Shown one piece after another: positions 9,720 through 19,491 of a stretch of DNA of 64,000 nucleotides; the stretch's first letter is position 1; each line of letters opens with the position of its first letter. The notes beneath the pieces were generated by a model. It made no database searches. It was not told where the DNA came from and saw nothing but the letters and a program-made list of their open reading frames with translations. A program made the position numbers and the translations under genes. The stretch is taken from NCBI RefSeq assembly GCF_004340945.1, contig NZ_SLYD01000004.1, positions 186,001 to 250,000 of the forward strand, written 5' to 3'. The stretch comes from Sphingomonas sp. PP-F2F-A104-K0414. GTDB taxonomy: Bacteria > Pseudomonadota > Alphaproteobacteria > Sphingomonadales > Sphingomonadaceae.

Positions 9720-11309
9720 TTACTGGTTGTTCTGCCGATGCAGGAAGCGCGGGATATCGAGCGGATCCTGGGGAGCCGCCTCGCCGTCTTCCTTCGCCGC
9801 GCCGCGTGCCGCGTTGGACATGCGTTCGAACAGCGTACCACCCAGCTTCACGCGCGGTGCGGCCGGAACCGCCTCGGGCGCAGCCTCGGCACCGGGAGCG
9901 AGCCAGCGGCGACGTGCACCGCCCTCGTCCGCAGCCGGGGTCGGTACCGGAATAGCCGGCGCGATCGGCGCACGCGCCGGCGGCACGGACGATGCCGAGG
10001 CCGGACGCGCGATCGGACCGCGACCATAGGGCTCGTCGCCATAGGTGCGCGGCGCCTGTGCCGCATAGGTCGGAGAGGTGTGCGTCTGCGGCGCAGGCGC
10101 CGGTGCCGGAGCAGCCTGTGGAACGATCGTCTCGGCGCCGAGCACGAGTTCGTCATCGGACTTCGACGGCTCAACTTCCGACGACGCGTTCAGGTCGAGC
10201 GGTTCTTCCTCAACCGACGCAGCAGCGGGCGCGGCCGACGAAGCGGCAGGCTCGCTCGGGCGGAACGAGGTGTTCTCGTCGGTTTTGCGCGCACCGAAGC
10301 TGAACGAGCGTGTCGGCTCGGGTGCAACTTCCGGAGGGCGCGCATCGGCGTCGATCCCGGTCGCGACGACCGAGACGCGGATCTTGCCTTCGAGCTCCTG
10401 GTTGAACGCCGAGCCCCAGATGATGTTCGCATCGGGATCGACCAGGTCGCGGATGTGATTCGCGGCTTCGTCGACTTCGAGCAGGCGCATGTCGTCGCCG
10501 CCGGTGATCGAGATGATGACGCCCTTCGCGCCGCGCATGCTGACGCCTTCGAGCAACGGGTTCGAGATCGCCTTCTGTGCAGCTTCGAGCGCACGGTTGT
10601 CGCCGCTTGCCTCGCCGGTGCCCATCATCGCCTTGCCCATCTCCTGCATCACCGAGCGGACGTCGGCGAAATCGAGGTTGATGAGACCCGGCATCACCAT
10701 CAGGTCGGTGATGCTGCGGACGCCCTGCTGGAGCACCTCGTCCGCCATCGTGAACGCTTCCTTGAAGGTCGTGTTCGCGTTGGCGATGAGGAACAGGTTC
10801 TGGTTCGGGATGACGATCAGCGTGTCGACATACTTCTGCAGCTCGTCGATGCCGCCCTCGGCCGACTTGGCGCGACGGTTGCCCTCGAACGCGAACGGCT
10901 TTGTCACGACGCCCACCGTGAGAATGCCCATGTCGCGCGCCGCCTTGGCGATGACCGGCGCTGCGCCCGTGCCCGTACCGCCGCCCATGCCGGCGGTGAT
11001 GAAGCACATGTGTGCGCCTTCGAGCATCTTGGCGAGCTGGTCGATCGTCTCTTCGGCGGCTGCGCGGCCGATCTCGGGACGCGAACCGGCGCCGAGACCT
11101 TGCGTGATCTTGGTACCGAGCTGGATCCGCTGCGGCGCGGTCGACTGCTTCAACGCCTGCGCGTCGGTGTTCGCCACGAGGAAGTCGACGCCCTGGACGT
11201 CGGCCCGCATCATGTTGGCGATCGCGTTGCCGCCCGCGCCGCCGACGCCGATCACCGCGATGCGGGGGGCCAGATCGTCCACTTCGGGACTAAGGAATTC
11301 GATGCTCAT
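9720..11309 (-). CDS. ftsZ: Cell division protein FtsZ
   Basis: FtsZ is the tubulin-like GTPase that polymerises into the Z ring. The 529-aa product has GVGGAGGN at residues 21-28 and the tubulin signature GGGTGTG at 109-115. The T7 loop and C-domain precede a long, Pro/Ala/acidic, poorly conserved linker (about 330-500), as expected for alphaproteobacteria. The conserved C-terminal peptide DIPRFLHRQ binds FtsA/ZipA-type partners. I chose the ATG at 11309 ([15 protein letters not shown]) because GGAG lies seven bases upstream; the open frame extends five codons further. A 113-bp gap separates it from ftsA and may carry its own promoter. Confidence 0.97.
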   Translation of the reverse strand: MSIEFLSPEVDDLAPRIAVIGVGGAGGNAIANMMRADVQGVDFLVANTDAQALKQSTAPQRIQLGTKITQGLGAGSRPEIGRAAAEETIDQLAKMLEGAHMCFITAGMGGGTGTGAAPVIAKAARDMGILTVGVVTKPFAFEGNRRAKSAEGGIDELQKYVDTLIVIPNQNLFLIANANTTFKEAFTMADEVLQQGVRSITDLMVMPGLINLDFADVRSVMQEMGKAMMGTGEASGDNRALEAAQKAISNPLLEGVSMRGAKGVIISITGGDDMRLLEVDEAANHIRDLVDPDANIIWGSAFNQELEGKIRVSVVATGIDADARPPEVAPEPTRSFSFGARKTDENTSFRPSEPAASSAAPAAASVEEEPLDLNASSEVEPSKSDDELVLGAETIVPQAAPAPAPAPQTHTSPTYAAQAPRTYGDEPYGRGPIARPASASSVPPARAPIAPAIPVPTPAADEGGARRRWLAPGAEAAPEAVPAAPRVKLGGTLFERMSNAARGAAKEDGEAAPQDPLDIPRFLHRQNNQ

Positions 11310-11422
11310 CGCCGTTCTCCGCACAACCCGGTAGATACGCTACGGCCGGGCCCCTGATTAATCTGTGTGCACCAACGTCACGGCCTGTTCCAGCCGAAAT
11401 AACGCCAGACGCTTCGAAACTC

Positions 11423-12685
11423 TTAATAATTCGCGCGCGCCGCCTGAATCAACTTGCGCATCATGCCCATACCCTTTGGCCGATGCACCGTCGTCCGCTG
11501 CGGCGCGAGCCCGCGAAGGTCGATCGGGTTGGTCGCCGCATAGAAGGCCAACCCCGCTAGCGTCGCGAACGCCGGTCCGCCATGCGCTTCCGGCAGCGCG
11601 GTCAGGCCACGCGGTCGACCGATCCGCACCGATCGCCCGAGCGCCTGTTGCGCATAGTCGGCAATGCCCTTCAGCTCGGCACCACCGCCGGTCAGCACAA
11701 CCTGACGCCCGACCGGCCCCTCGAACTTCAGCTTGGTGAGCGCGTTGCGCACTTCGCCCATCTGATGCTCGAGCCGCTGGCGGATCACGCCGATCAGCTG
11801 CGCCTTCGTGATCTGCGCGCCCTCGCCCGCGCCGTCCTCGGCGGAGATCGGCATGACCGGGATCATATCGTGATTGTCGCGGGGCGATGCGTTGGCCGAG
11901 CCGTGGAAGCACTTCATCCGCTCGGCATTCTGCCGCCGCGTGCCGAAGGCGCTGGCGATATCATCCGTAATGTCCGCCGCGCCCATCGGGATCGACGTCA
12001 GCCCCACCAGCATGCCGCCCGCGAACAACGAGACATTGGTGATTCCCGCGCCCATCTCGACCAACGCGACGCCAAGCTCGCGCTCCTCCTCGCTGAGGCA
12101 TGCGAGCCCGGTCGCGACCGGCGAAGCGATGATCGACTTCACCTCCAGATGCGCCGACCGCACGCAGAGATCGAGGTTGCGGACCGGCGAACCATCCGCC
12201 GCAACGACATGGATGTGCACCCCGAGCCGATCCGCATGCAGACCGAGCGGCGTCTTCACCCCCGTCAGGCCGTCGAGCGTATAGAGCGCCGGCTGCGCGT
12301 GCAGCACCATGCGACCCTGCGGATCGATCGAGTTGCGCCCCGCGGCGAGCAGCGCGTCGATATCCTGCTGCTCGACGCGGTGGCCGCCCAGCTCGAACTC
12401 GACCTCGGCGACGTCGGACACGAGCCCGCCGGCCGAAAAGCCGACCCAGACGTTCTCGATGTTGATCCCCGCGATCCGTTCGGCCTGTTCGACCGCCTCG
12501 CGCACCGCCGCCTCGGTCGTCGCCATGTCGGCGATATAGCCGCGCTTGACGCCGCGACTCTCGCGCTGGCCGGTGCCGAGCACGATCAACTCGCCCCCAT
12601 CCCCCTTCTGCGCGATCATCGCCGATACCTTCGACGACCCGATATCGAGCGCCGTGATCAGCCCTTCCGGTGCCACCTTCGCCAT
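11423..12685 (-). CDS. ftsA: Cell division protein FtsA
   Basis: FtsA is the actin-like ATPase that tethers FtsZ to the membrane. At 420 aa it has the standard length. The N-terminal phosphate-1 motif is ALDIGSSKVSAMIA (about residues 11-24), and the nucleotide-binding part includes VEMGAGITNVSLF and VVLTGGGAELKGI. The C-terminus ends in a short amphipathic helix (GMMRKLIQAARANY) suited to membrane attachment. The ribosome-binding site GGGGAGGG lies inside the last codons of ftsQ, so translation is likely coupled. Confidence 0.97.
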   Translation of the reverse strand: MAKVAPEGLITALDIGSSKVSAMIAQKGDGGELIVLGTGQRESRGVKRGYIADMATTEAAVREAVEQAERIAGINIENVWVGFSAGGLVSDVAEVEFELGGHRVEQQDIDALLAAGRNSIDPQGRMVLHAQPALYTLDGLTGVKTPLGLHADRLGVHIHVVAADGSPVRNLDLCVRSAHLEVKSIIASPVATGLACLSEEERELGVALVEMGAGITNVSLFAGGMLVGLTSIPMGAADITDDIASAFGTRRQNAERMKCFHGSANASPRDNHDMIPVMPISAEDGAGEGAQITKAQLIGVIRQRLEHQMGEVRNALTKLKFEGPVGRQVVLTGGGAELKGIADYAQQALGRSVRIGRPRGLTALPEAHGGPAFATLAGLAFYAATNPIDLRGLAPQRTTVHRPKGMGMMRKLIQAARANY

Positions 12686-12686
12686 G

Positions 12687-13652
12687 TCATCCCTCCCCGC
12701 CCGTTACGTTCGCGCCCGCCGTTTGCGACGGATTAGTCGTCTCTGTAGTGCCCGTTACCGGCACGCTCGCAGGCGCCGGCACGTCGACGCTGTGCGCCAG
12801 GCTCGCGCCCGGCTTGCGCGCGACCAGCTTGGTCGGATCGCGCATGTCGAACCGGATCCAGCCGCGCCCGAGCAGCGGCCTCGCGCCATCCAGCTCGGCG
12901 AACTTTACCAGCGCGCGCGGCGCGCCGTCTTCGGGCAGCGCCAACGTCTCGCCGCTCTCGAACGTCAGGTCCCAGCGCCGATTGCCGACCCAGGTCGCCG
13001 CCTTCACGCGCGGCTTCAGTGCAGGCGCGGCGGCGAGCAGCGTCTGGTACGAAGCCTCCTGCCGATCCGCACCCGGCCCGATCACCAGCGGCAGGTTCGG
13101 GATCGCATCCGGCTGGACCGGCTCGAGCAGCACGCCCGACGAATCGATCAGCGTCAACTGCCCATTGTCCTGCCACACCGCGGCGGGAGTCCGCTCGACG
13201 ATATCGACCAGCATCGTGTTGGGCAGCCGCCGCGACACATGCGCGTCCGCGATCCAGCCATAACGCAGCAGCTTCTGCCGCACCGCCTCCAGGTCGACCG
13301 ACAGCATCGACGTCTGGTTCTGCTTGTCCTCCAGCGCGACCGCATAGACCGACATCCGGTCCATCCGCTTGAGGCCCGTCACCTCGATCTGCTCGACCTT
13401 GAAGCCAGCGCGCCCGGCGCCCTCGGCCACCGCCGCGCCGATCATGCCGGGAATGCCGACCCACGTCGCCGCAGCGATCGCCACCGCACCGCCTGCGCCG
13501 AGGATCGACCAGGTCGCGATTTTCCGGAGCGTATCCTCGCTGACCGGGAGCATCCCGACCAGCCGGTCCATCACCGACACCTTCTTGACCGCGACCTTCC
13601 GCCGCGGGGCGGGCCGCTTGGGGGGCGGACCGCGCTTGATCGTGCGGCTCAT
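12687..13652 (-). CDS. ftsQ: Cell division protein FtsQ
   Basis: FtsQ is the bitopic divisome scaffold bridging FtsB/FtsL and downstream partners. The 321-aa product has a very basic cytoplasmic tail (MSRTIKRGPPPKRPAPRRK), a membrane segment near residues 50-75 (GAGGAVAIAAATWVGI), a POTRA domain (GFKVEQIEVTGLKRMDRMSV), then the beta domain including RLPNTMLVDIVERTPAAVW. The alphaproteobacterial Thr/Ala-rich C-terminal tail is present. The ATG overlaps the ddl stop in an ATGA. Confidence 0.95.
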   Translation of the reverse strand: MSRTIKRGPPPKRPAPRRKVAVKKVSVMDRLVGMLPVSEDTLRKIATWSILGAGGAVAIAAATWVGIPGMIGAAVAEGAGRAGFKVEQIEVTGLKRMDRMSVYAVALEDKQNQTSMLSVDLEAVRQKLLRYGWIADAHVSRRLPNTMLVDIVERTPAAVWQDNGQLTLIDSSGVLLEPVQPDAIPNLPLVIGPGADRQEASYQTLLAAAPALKPRVKAATWVGNRRWDLTFESGETLALPEDGAPRALVKFAELDGARPLLGRGWIRFDMRDPTKLVARKPGASLAHSVDVPAPASVPVTGTTETTNPSQTAGANVTGGEG

Positions 13653-14602
13653 GGCGCCCCGCTTTGCGCCAGCGGATGATCCGCCAGCGCCTCATCGACG
13701 ATCGCCTGGACCAGCTCGGCATAGCTCATGCCGATATGCCGTGCCTGCTCGGGGACGAGGCTCAGCGGAGTCATCCCCGGCTGCGTGTTCACCTCGAGCA
13801 GGAACAGGCCGTCGACGCCGCGCTCGTCATCCCAACGGAAGTCCGACCGCGACGCGCCCTTGCAGCCGAGCAACCGGTGCGCTTCGAGCGCAAGGCTCTT
13901 GCACGCGTCGGTGATCTCGTCGGGGATCTCCGCGGGGCAGACGTGGACCGTCATCCCATCGGTGTATTTCGCGTCGTAATCGTACCAGCCGCTCTTGGGC
14001 TTCAACTCGGTCACACCGAGTGCCTTGCCGCCAAGCACCGCGGTCGTCAACTCGCGCCCACGGATATACGGCTCGGCGAGCAGTTCCTCGAATTCGCCCC
14101 ACGGGCCCACGCTATCGCGCGCGATCGGATTTCCGTAATTGCCGCTGTCCGTGACGATCGCCACGCCGACCGAGGAACCCTCGTTGACCGGCTTCAGCAC
14201 ATAAGGCCGCGCCATCGGATCGCTTTCGAACAGGTCGGCGGACTTGACGATCCGCCCGCCTGGCATCGGGATACCGGCGGGGACGAGGAGCAGCTTAGTG
14301 AGAACCTTGTCGATCGCGATGACCGACGTCGCCAGCCCAGAATGCGTGTAGCGCAGGCCCATCAGGTCGAGCAGCCCCTGCACGGAGCCGTCCTCACCGG
14401 GGGTGCCGTGGAGGGCGTTGAACACGAGGTCGGGCTCGGCCTCGGCGAGCTTGGCGGCAACATCCCGCCCCATATCGATCCGCGTAACCCGGTGCCCGAG
14501 CGACTCCAGCGCATCCGCACAGCCGTTACCCGACATCAGCGAAACCTCACGCTCCGCCGACCAGCCGCCCATGAGCACCGCGATGTGAAGGGGCGCGCTC
14601 AC
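13649..14602 (-). CDS. ddl: D-alanine--D-alanine ligase
   Basis: This ATP-grasp enzyme makes D-Ala-D-Ala for the peptidoglycan pentapeptide. The 317-aa product shows VLMGGWSAEREVSLMSG at the N-terminus, the ATP-grasp segments PYVLKPVNEGSSVGV and FRWDDERG, and LLEVNTQPGMTPLSL at the metal site. The start codon is GTG at 14602 ([13 protein letters not shown]). It overlaps the murB stop in a GTGA, and that junction lies beside the palindromic element at 14604. Confidence 0.96.
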   Translation of the reverse strand: MSAPLHIAVLMGGWSAEREVSLMSGNGCADALESLGHRVTRIDMGRDVAAKLAEAEPDLVFNALHGTPGEDGSVQGLLDLMGLRYTHSGLATSVIAIDKVLTKLLLVPAGIPMPGGRIVKSADLFESDPMARPYVLKPVNEGSSVGVAIVTDSGNYGNPIARDSVGPWGEFEELLAEPYIRGRELTTAVLGGKALGVTELKPKSGWYDYDAKYTDGMTVHVCPAEIPDEITDACKSLALEAHRLLGCKGASRSDFRWDDERGVDGLFLLEVNTQPGMTPLSLVPEQARHIGMSYAELVQAIVDEALADHPLAQSGAP

Positions 14603-15690
14603 TGCTCCCCTCCCGCCTGCGGGAGGGGTCGGGGGAGGGGTTGATGCAAGATGCCGGTATCTGGACCGCCCTCCCCCGCCCCATCCCGCAAGCGGGCGGG
14701 GAGGTATTCACCAACCCGCTGGATTTCCCACTCCAACGTCACCCCCGAATGCGCCCTCACTCTATCCCGTACCTCTTCACCCAGCGCCTCGATCTCCGCG
14801 CTCGACGCGGCCCCGAGGTTCAGCAGGAAATTGCAATGCTTCTCACTGACCTGCGCATCGCCGCGAGTCAGCCCCCGACACCCGGCCGCGTCGATCAACG
14901 CCCACGCCTTGTGGCCATCAGGATTCTTGAACGTCGAGCCACCCGTGCGCGACCGCAAAGGCTGCGATGCCTCGCGCTCTGCCGCGATCCGGTCCATCTC
15001 CGCACCGATCACGGCAGGCTCGCCGGGCGTGCCGGAGAACACGGCTTCGACCACGACGGCTCCCGCAGGCAGGTCCGAATGACGGTAGGTGAAGCCTAGC
15101 TTCTCGGCAGGCCAAATCTCCACCGAACCCTCCCGCGTGACCACGGTAGCCTCGACCAGAATTTCGCTGACGTCGCGAGCATAAGCACCCGCGTTCATCC
15201 GCACTGCGCCGCCAACAGTCCCCGGAATACCACGCAAGAACTCAAGCCCGGCAATCCCAGCATCCCGCGCGGCACTGGCAACGGTAATCCCCATCGCCCC
15301 CGCGCCCGCACGAACGCGACCGTCCTGCACCGAAACCTTAGCCATAGCTTTAGGAAGCCGCACTACGACCCCCGGCACGCCACCGTCCCGCACGATCAAG
15401 TTCGAGCCGACGCCAACCGGCAGCACGGGCGTCGAAGGATGAAGATCGCGCAAAAATGCAGCCAGATCGTTCGCCGTATCGGGTCGCACCAGGGTCTCCG
15501 CTGGCCCACCAGTCCGAAACCATATGAAAGCCGCCAGCGAAGCCCCTGCCTCGACCTTGATTCCCCTCCCGCTTGCGGGAGGGGTTAGGGGAGGGACTGA
15601 CATAGCCGCGCCCGTGCCGTCGTAGGAGGCCGAAGCCCCTCCCCCGACCCCTCCCGCAAGCGGAAGGGGAGCAGAAGCGCGAGCGTTCAC
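14599..15690 (-). CDS. murB: UDP-N-acetylenolpyruvoylglucosamine reductase, with repeat-derived termini
   Basis: MurB is the FAD enzyme that reduces UDP-GlcNAc-enolpyruvate to UDP-MurNAc. The core is clear: [46 protein letters not shown] and [10 protein letters not shown]. The frame starts at GTG 15690, which overlaps the murC stop (GTGA), giving 363 aa, about 60 more than usual. The first ~42 residues and last ~25 residues are not family sequence. They are translations of palindromic elements at 15562-15671 and 14604-14703. An in-frame internal ATG at 15603 is an alternative start, still inside the element. The family core is uninterrupted, so the enzyme is probably active. Confidence 0.93.
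   Translation of the reverse strand: MNARASAPLPLAGGVGGGASASYDGTGAAMSVPPLTPPASGRGIKVEAGASLAAFIWFRTGGPAETLVRPDTANDLAAFLRDLHPSTPVLPVGVGSNLIVRDGGVPGVVVRLPKAMAKVSVQDGRVRAGAGAMGITVASAARDAGIAGLEFLRGIPGTVGGAVRMNAGAYARDVSEILVEATVVTREGSVEIWPAEKLGFTYRHSDLPAGAVVVEAVFSGTPGEPAVIGAEMDRIAAEREASQPLRSRTGGSTFKNPDGHKAWALIDAAGCRGLTRGDAQVSEKHCNFLLNLGAASSAEIEALGEEVRDRVRAHSGVTLEWEIQRVGEYLPARLRDGAGEGGPDTGILHQPLPRPLPQAGGEQ
14604..14703. repeat. CTCCCGC-type palindromic element forming the 3' end of murB
   Basis: Outer arms of about 35 bases (CTCCCCTCCCGCCTGCGGGA onward, and its near-complement ending GCGGGCGGGGAG) enclose about 30 bases. Each arm is itself a small palindrome. It encodes the MurB tail (…[18 protein letters not shown]) and ends just before the murB stop and ddl start. 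Confidence 0.88.
15562..15671. repeat. CTCCCGC-type palindromic element in the 5' end of murB
   Basis: Outer arms TCCCCTCCCGCTTGCGGGAG (continuing GGGT) and ACCCCTCCCGCAAGCGGAAG (continuing GGGA) enclose about 60 bases. On the murB strand it reads through without stops as [14 protein letters not shown] and later [14 protein letters not shown], inserted before the conserved MurB start. Confidence 0.88.
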
Positions 15691-17105
15691 GCCAGCACCT
15701 TCGCGCGTTTGGCAGCGATCGCATCGGCGAGACCGGCAGCCCATTTCGTAATGTCACCAGCGCCGAGACAGACAACCATGTCGTCCGCCTCGATCGTCGC
15801 CGCCAGTTCCACCGCCAAAGCATCCGCGTCCGCGACCACACCCGCGAACCGGTGCCCGCGCCGCTTCAACCCCTCGACCAGAGCCGCCGCGTCGACGCCC
15901 TCCACAGGCGCCTCGCCGGCCGCGTAAACCGGCGTCACCAGCACGCGATCCGCGTCGTTGAACGCAGTCTGGAAATCCTCCATCAGATTGCCAAGCCGCG
16001 AATAGCGATGCGGCTGCACCACCGCGATCACGCGACCCTTCACGCCCTCGCGAGCCGCCGCCAGCACCGCCCGGATCTCGACCGGGTGGTGGCCATAGTC
16101 ATCGATGATCGTGACACCGGCCACTTCGCCGACCTTGGTGAAGCGCCGCTTCACACCGCCGAACTTGGCGAACCCCTGCTGGATCGTCGCATCCGCGATC
16201 CCCAGCTCCAGCGCCACCCCGATCGCCGCCAGCGCATTCTGGACGTTGTGCCGCCCCGGCATCGGCATCTCGATACCCGCGATCGTCCGCGTCGCGCCAT
16301 CACGCTCGCGCACCACGCAATCGAAGCGATTGCCGCCCGGGATCGGCGTGACCTCCACCCCGCGCACGTCAGCCTGCGCCGAGAAACCGTACGTCACCAC
16401 GCGACGATCACGCACCCGCGGCAGGATCCCCTGCACCTCCGGATGATCAAGACACAGCAACGCCGCACCGTAGAACGGCACGTTCTCGACGAACTCGACG
16501 AACGCATCCTTCACCGCGTCGAACGAGCCGTAATGGTCGAGATGCTCGGGATCGATGTTCGTCACCACCGCGATCGTCCCGTCGAGCCGCAGGAAGCTGC
16601 CGTCGCTCTCGTCCGCCTCGACCACCATCCAGTCGCTCGCGCCCAGCCGCGCGTTCGAGCCGTACGAATTGATGATCCCGCCATTGATGACCGTCGGATC
16701 GACCCCGCCCGCATCGAGCAAAGCCGCCACCATCGACGTCGTCGTGGTCTTCCCATGCGTGCCGGCGACCGCGACGGTCGACTTCAACCGCATCAGTTCG
16801 GCGAGCATCTCAGCGCGCCGCACCACCGGGACGCGGGCGTTCAACGCCGCCTCGACCTCGGGGTTCGACCGCACGATCGCGGTCGACACGACCACCACGG
16901 CCGCATCGCCGATGTTCGACGCGGCATGGCCGATCGCCACCGGAATGCCCTTGTCGCGCAACCCCTGCACGACATAGCCCTCGGCCACGTCCGAGCCCTG
17001 CACGCGGTAGCCGAGGTTCTTCATCACCTCGGCGATGCCCGACATGCCGATCCCGCCGATCCCGACGAAGTGGATCGTACCGATATCCGTTGCGACGCCC
17101 CTCAT
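15687..17105 (-). CDS. murC: UDP-N-acetylmuramate--L-alanine ligase
   Basis: MurC adds L-Ala to UDP-MurNAc. The 472-aa product has the N-terminal nucleotide-binding motif [16 protein letters not shown] (residues 12-27), the Mur-ligase P-loop GTHGKTTTT at 115-123, [13 protein letters not shown], and the C-domain [10 protein letters not shown]. The ATG at 17105 overlaps the murG stop (ATGA). The open frame upstream belongs to a shadow of murG. Confidence 0.96.
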   Translation of the reverse strand: MRGVATDIGTIHFVGIGGIGMSGIAEVMKNLGYRVQGSDVAEGYVVQGLRDKGIPVAIGHAASNIGDAAVVVVSTAIVRSNPEVEAALNARVPVVRRAEMLAELMRLKSTVAVAGTHGKTTTTSMVAALLDAGGVDPTVINGGIINSYGSNARLGASDWMVVEADESDGSFLRLDGTIAVVTNIDPEHLDHYGSFDAVKDAFVEFVENVPFYGAALLCLDHPEVQGILPRVRDRRVVTYGFSAQADVRGVEVTPIPGGNRFDCVVRERDGATRTIAGIEMPMPGRHNVQNALAAIGVALELGIADATIQQGFAKFGGVKRRFTKVGEVAGVTIIDDYGHHPVEIRAVLAAAREGVKGRVIAVVQPHRYSRLGNLMEDFQTAFNDADRVLVTPVYAAGEAPVEGVDAAALVEGLKRRGHRFAGVVADADALAVELAATIEADDMVVCLGAGDITKWAAGLADAIAAKRAKVLA

Positions 17106-18244
17106 GCGAACTGCGCCTTGGGCTTGGAGGGCGCACCGACCGGAATACGCGACACCGGCGCATCCAGGCTCTCGACCAGATCGGCCAGATCGCTTGCCGC
17201 ATTCGGCCGCCCGCAACTGCGCGCACGCCCCGCCGCATTCTGCAACGCCGCCGGATCGAGCCCGAGTTTCTGCATCTGCTTGGCCAGTTCCACTGCGGTA
17301 AAGTCTCCCTGCGCGATCGTCCGCGCGCCGCCCGCCCGCGTGATCTCGCGCGCGTTCACCGTCTGGTGATCGTCGGTCGCACCCGGCAGCGGCACGAGGA
17401 TCGCCGGCCGCCCCGCCGCGGTCAGTTCCGAAATGGTGGAAGCCCCCGCGCGGGCGATCACCAGATGCGCCCACGCCAGTTGCTCGGGCATATCGGGTAG
17501 ATACGTCGCCAGTTCGGCCGGAATATGATGCTCGGCGTACTTGGCGCGCACCGCATCGATATCCTCGATCCGCGCCTGATGAGTCACCTGCAACCGCCGC
17601 CGGAAGGTCACCGGCAGCATCGCCAGACCGTCGGGCACGACCTGCGACAGGATGCTCGCCCCCTGACTCCCGCCGGTCACGAGCACACGGAAGATGCCGT
17701 CTTCTTCCAGCAGCGGATAAGGCCGCGAGCGCAGCGCCAGCACCGCCTCGCGCACCGGGTTGCCGACCAGATGCGCCTTGCCCAGCAGCTTCGGCGCGAG
17801 GCGCTCGGTCGGCTCGGACGAGGTCGCGATCGCGTCCACGCGCCCCGCGACGAAGCGGTTCACGCGTCCCAGCACTGCGTTCTGCTCATGCACAGCCGTC
17901 GGGATCTTGTCCGCAAACGCCGCCAGCAACGCCGGCAGCGCAGGGTATCCGCCAAAGCCGATCACAGCAGCGGGCTTGAAAGTCCGATACAGTTCGCGCG
18001 CCATCGCCCGCCCGCGCCACATCTCCCGCGTGGCCCGAGCCCAACCAAGCGGCCCGCCGGTAAAGCGCCCAGCCGGCAGGACATGCGTCTGGATGTCCTC
18101 GAACAGCCCCGGAAAGCGCACGCCGCGCGCGTCGCTGACCAACGCGACGCGGTGGCCGCGCTTCGTCAGTTCGGCCGCGAGCGCCGCTGCCGGGACCATG
18201 TGTCCCCCGGTCCCACCGGCTGCGAGGACGTAATGCTTACTCAT
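17102..18244 (-). CDS. murG: UDP-GlcNAc:lipid I N-acetylglucosaminyltransferase
   Basis: MurG is a GT28 enzyme that converts lipid I to lipid II on the inner face of the membrane. The 380-aa product shows the GGTGGH motif at residues 10-15, the second glycine-rich loop [13 protein letters not shown], and the UDP-GlcNAc site with [20 protein letters not shown] and [12 protein letters not shown]. The C-terminal tail ([16 protein letters not shown]) is slightly long. Start and stop overlap ftsW and murC by four bases each. Confidence 0.96.
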   Translation of the reverse strand: MSKHYVLAAGGTGGHMVPAAALAAELTKRGHRVALVSDARGVRFPGLFEDIQTHVLPAGRFTGGPLGWARATREMWRGRAMARELYRTFKPAAVIGFGGYPALPALLAAFADKIPTAVHEQNAVLGRVNRFVAGRVDAIATSSEPTERLAPKLLGKAHLVGNPVREAVLALRSRPYPLLEEDGIFRVLVTGGSQGASILSQVVPDGLAMLPVTFRRRLQVTHQARIEDIDAVRAKYAEHHIPAELATYLPDMPEQLAWAHLVIARAGASTISELTAAGRPAILVPLPGATDDHQTVNAREITRAGGARTIAQGDFTAVELAKQMQKLGLDPAALQNAAGRARSCGRPNAASDLADLVESLDAPVSRIPVGAPSKPKAQFA

Positions 18245-19491
18245 TCACCACTCCAGCGGACGACATAGGGGCTCCGCGTGAGAAACGGATTGCGCCGGGT
18301 AAACGCCAGCAGCAACCCCATGCCGACCGACAACGCAATCATCGACGACCCGCCATAGCTGATGAACGGCAGCGTCATACCCTTAGAGGGCGCGAGGCCG
18401 GTGTTCACCGCCATGCTGACCAGCGCCTGCGCGCCGAACTGCGTGGCGAGGCCCGCGGACGCCAGAAGCTTAAATTCATCTTGCTCGTCCAACAGCTTGA
18501 CGAACACGCGCACCACGATCGCGAGGAAGATCACGGCGATTACCGAACACGCGATCAGCCCGAATTCCTCGCCGATCACCGAGAAGATATAGTCGGTATG
18601 CGCCTCGGGCAGTCCAAACTTCGCCGCACCCGCGCCCGGCCCCGTCCCGGTCCAGCCGCCCGCGGTCAGCGTATTATGCGCGGCATTCGTCTGGAAATGG
18701 TCGCCCGCGCCCTCGCCCTCGACCCCGGGAAACAGGAACGCATCGATCCGCGATCGCGCCACGCCGTAGAAGATATAAGCCGCGACCAGCCCGGCCGGCG
18801 CCATCGCCATCAGCCCGAACAGCACCTTGGCCGGCGTCCCCGCGATCATCAGCAGCGTCATCCACACCGTGCAGAAGATGATCGTCTGGCCGAAATCGGG
18901 CTGCAGCATCAGCAGCACCGCGACGCCCGCGGTCATCGCGCCGGTGATCAGCACGGTCGGAAGTTCGGCATCCTTCGCACGCAACGACAACAGCCACGCG
19001 ACGGTAACGATGAACAGCGGCTTCAGGAACTCGGAAGGCTGGAACTGCGCAAAGCCGACGCCGAGCCAGCGGCGTGCGCCGTTCGCCTCGACCCCGATGA
19101 ACGGCGTCACCATCAGCATCAGCACGAACAGCGCGCACCCGCCGATCGCCATCCGCCGCGCCATCGACACCGGCATCATCGACACGCCGAACAGCACGGG
19201 GAGCGACACGCCGACCCACATCAACTGCCGCCAGAAATAATAAAGTGGCGCAATCTTGTGATGCTCGCCCGAATAGCGGACCGCACTCGCCGGCGACGCC
19301 GCCGCGACCGCGATCAGCCCGATCGCGATCAGGAACAGCGTCAGCAGCAGCAGCATCCGGTCGATGTCCCAGAACCACGTGCCGAGCGGCGACTGGTCGC
19401 CCCGCCCGCCGCGCCGCTTCATCTTCGCGACGATCCCGTTCTTCTGTCCGGACACACCCATATCCATGGTCCCAGCGCGCATATCGGTCAT
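18241..19491 (-). CDS. ftsW: Peptidoglycan glycosyltransferase FtsW
   Basis: FtsW is the SEDS-family septal peptidoglycan polymerase that works with the FtsI transpeptidase. The 416-aa product has about ten hydrophobic segments. SEDS signatures include FLKPLFIVTVAWLL, LQPDFGQTIIF, the loop AHTDYIFSVIGEEFGL, and GLAPSKGMTLPFISYGGSS near the C-terminus. The ATG at 19491 overlaps the murD stop (ATGA). It gives a 45-residue cytoplasmic tail with a basic patch (KMKRRGGRGD) before the first membrane helix; a shorter start is possible. Confidence 0.95.
   Translation of the reverse strand: MTDMRAGTMDMGVSGQKNGIVAKMKRRGGRGDQSPLGTWFWDIDRMLLLLTLFLIAIGLIAVAAASPASAVRYSGEHHKIAPLYYFWRQLMWVGVSLPVLFGVSMMPVSMARRMAIGGCALFVLMLMVTPFIGVEANGARRWLGVGFAQFQPSEFLKPLFIVTVAWLLSLRAKDAELPTVLITGAMTAGVAVLLMLQPDFGQTIIFCTVWMTLLMIAGTPAKVLFGLMAMAPAGLVAAYIFYGVARSRIDAFLFPGVEGEGAGDHFQTNAAHNTLTAGGWTGTGPGAGAAKFGLPEAHTDYIFSVIGEEFGLIACSVIAVIFLAIVVRVFVKLLDEQDEFKLLASAGLATQFGAQALVSMAVNTGLAPSKGMTLPFISYGGSSMIALSVGMGLLLAFTRRNPFLTRSPYVVRWSGE

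Noticed and set aside
9513..11357. 614-codon open frame on the plus strand across ftsZ
   Set aside because: An antisense shadow of ftsZ with Arg/His-rich composition; the ftsZ frame explains the conservation.
15852..17369. 505-codon plus-strand open frame across murC and murG
   Set aside because: Arg/His/Asp-rich antisense translation with no recognisable domain.
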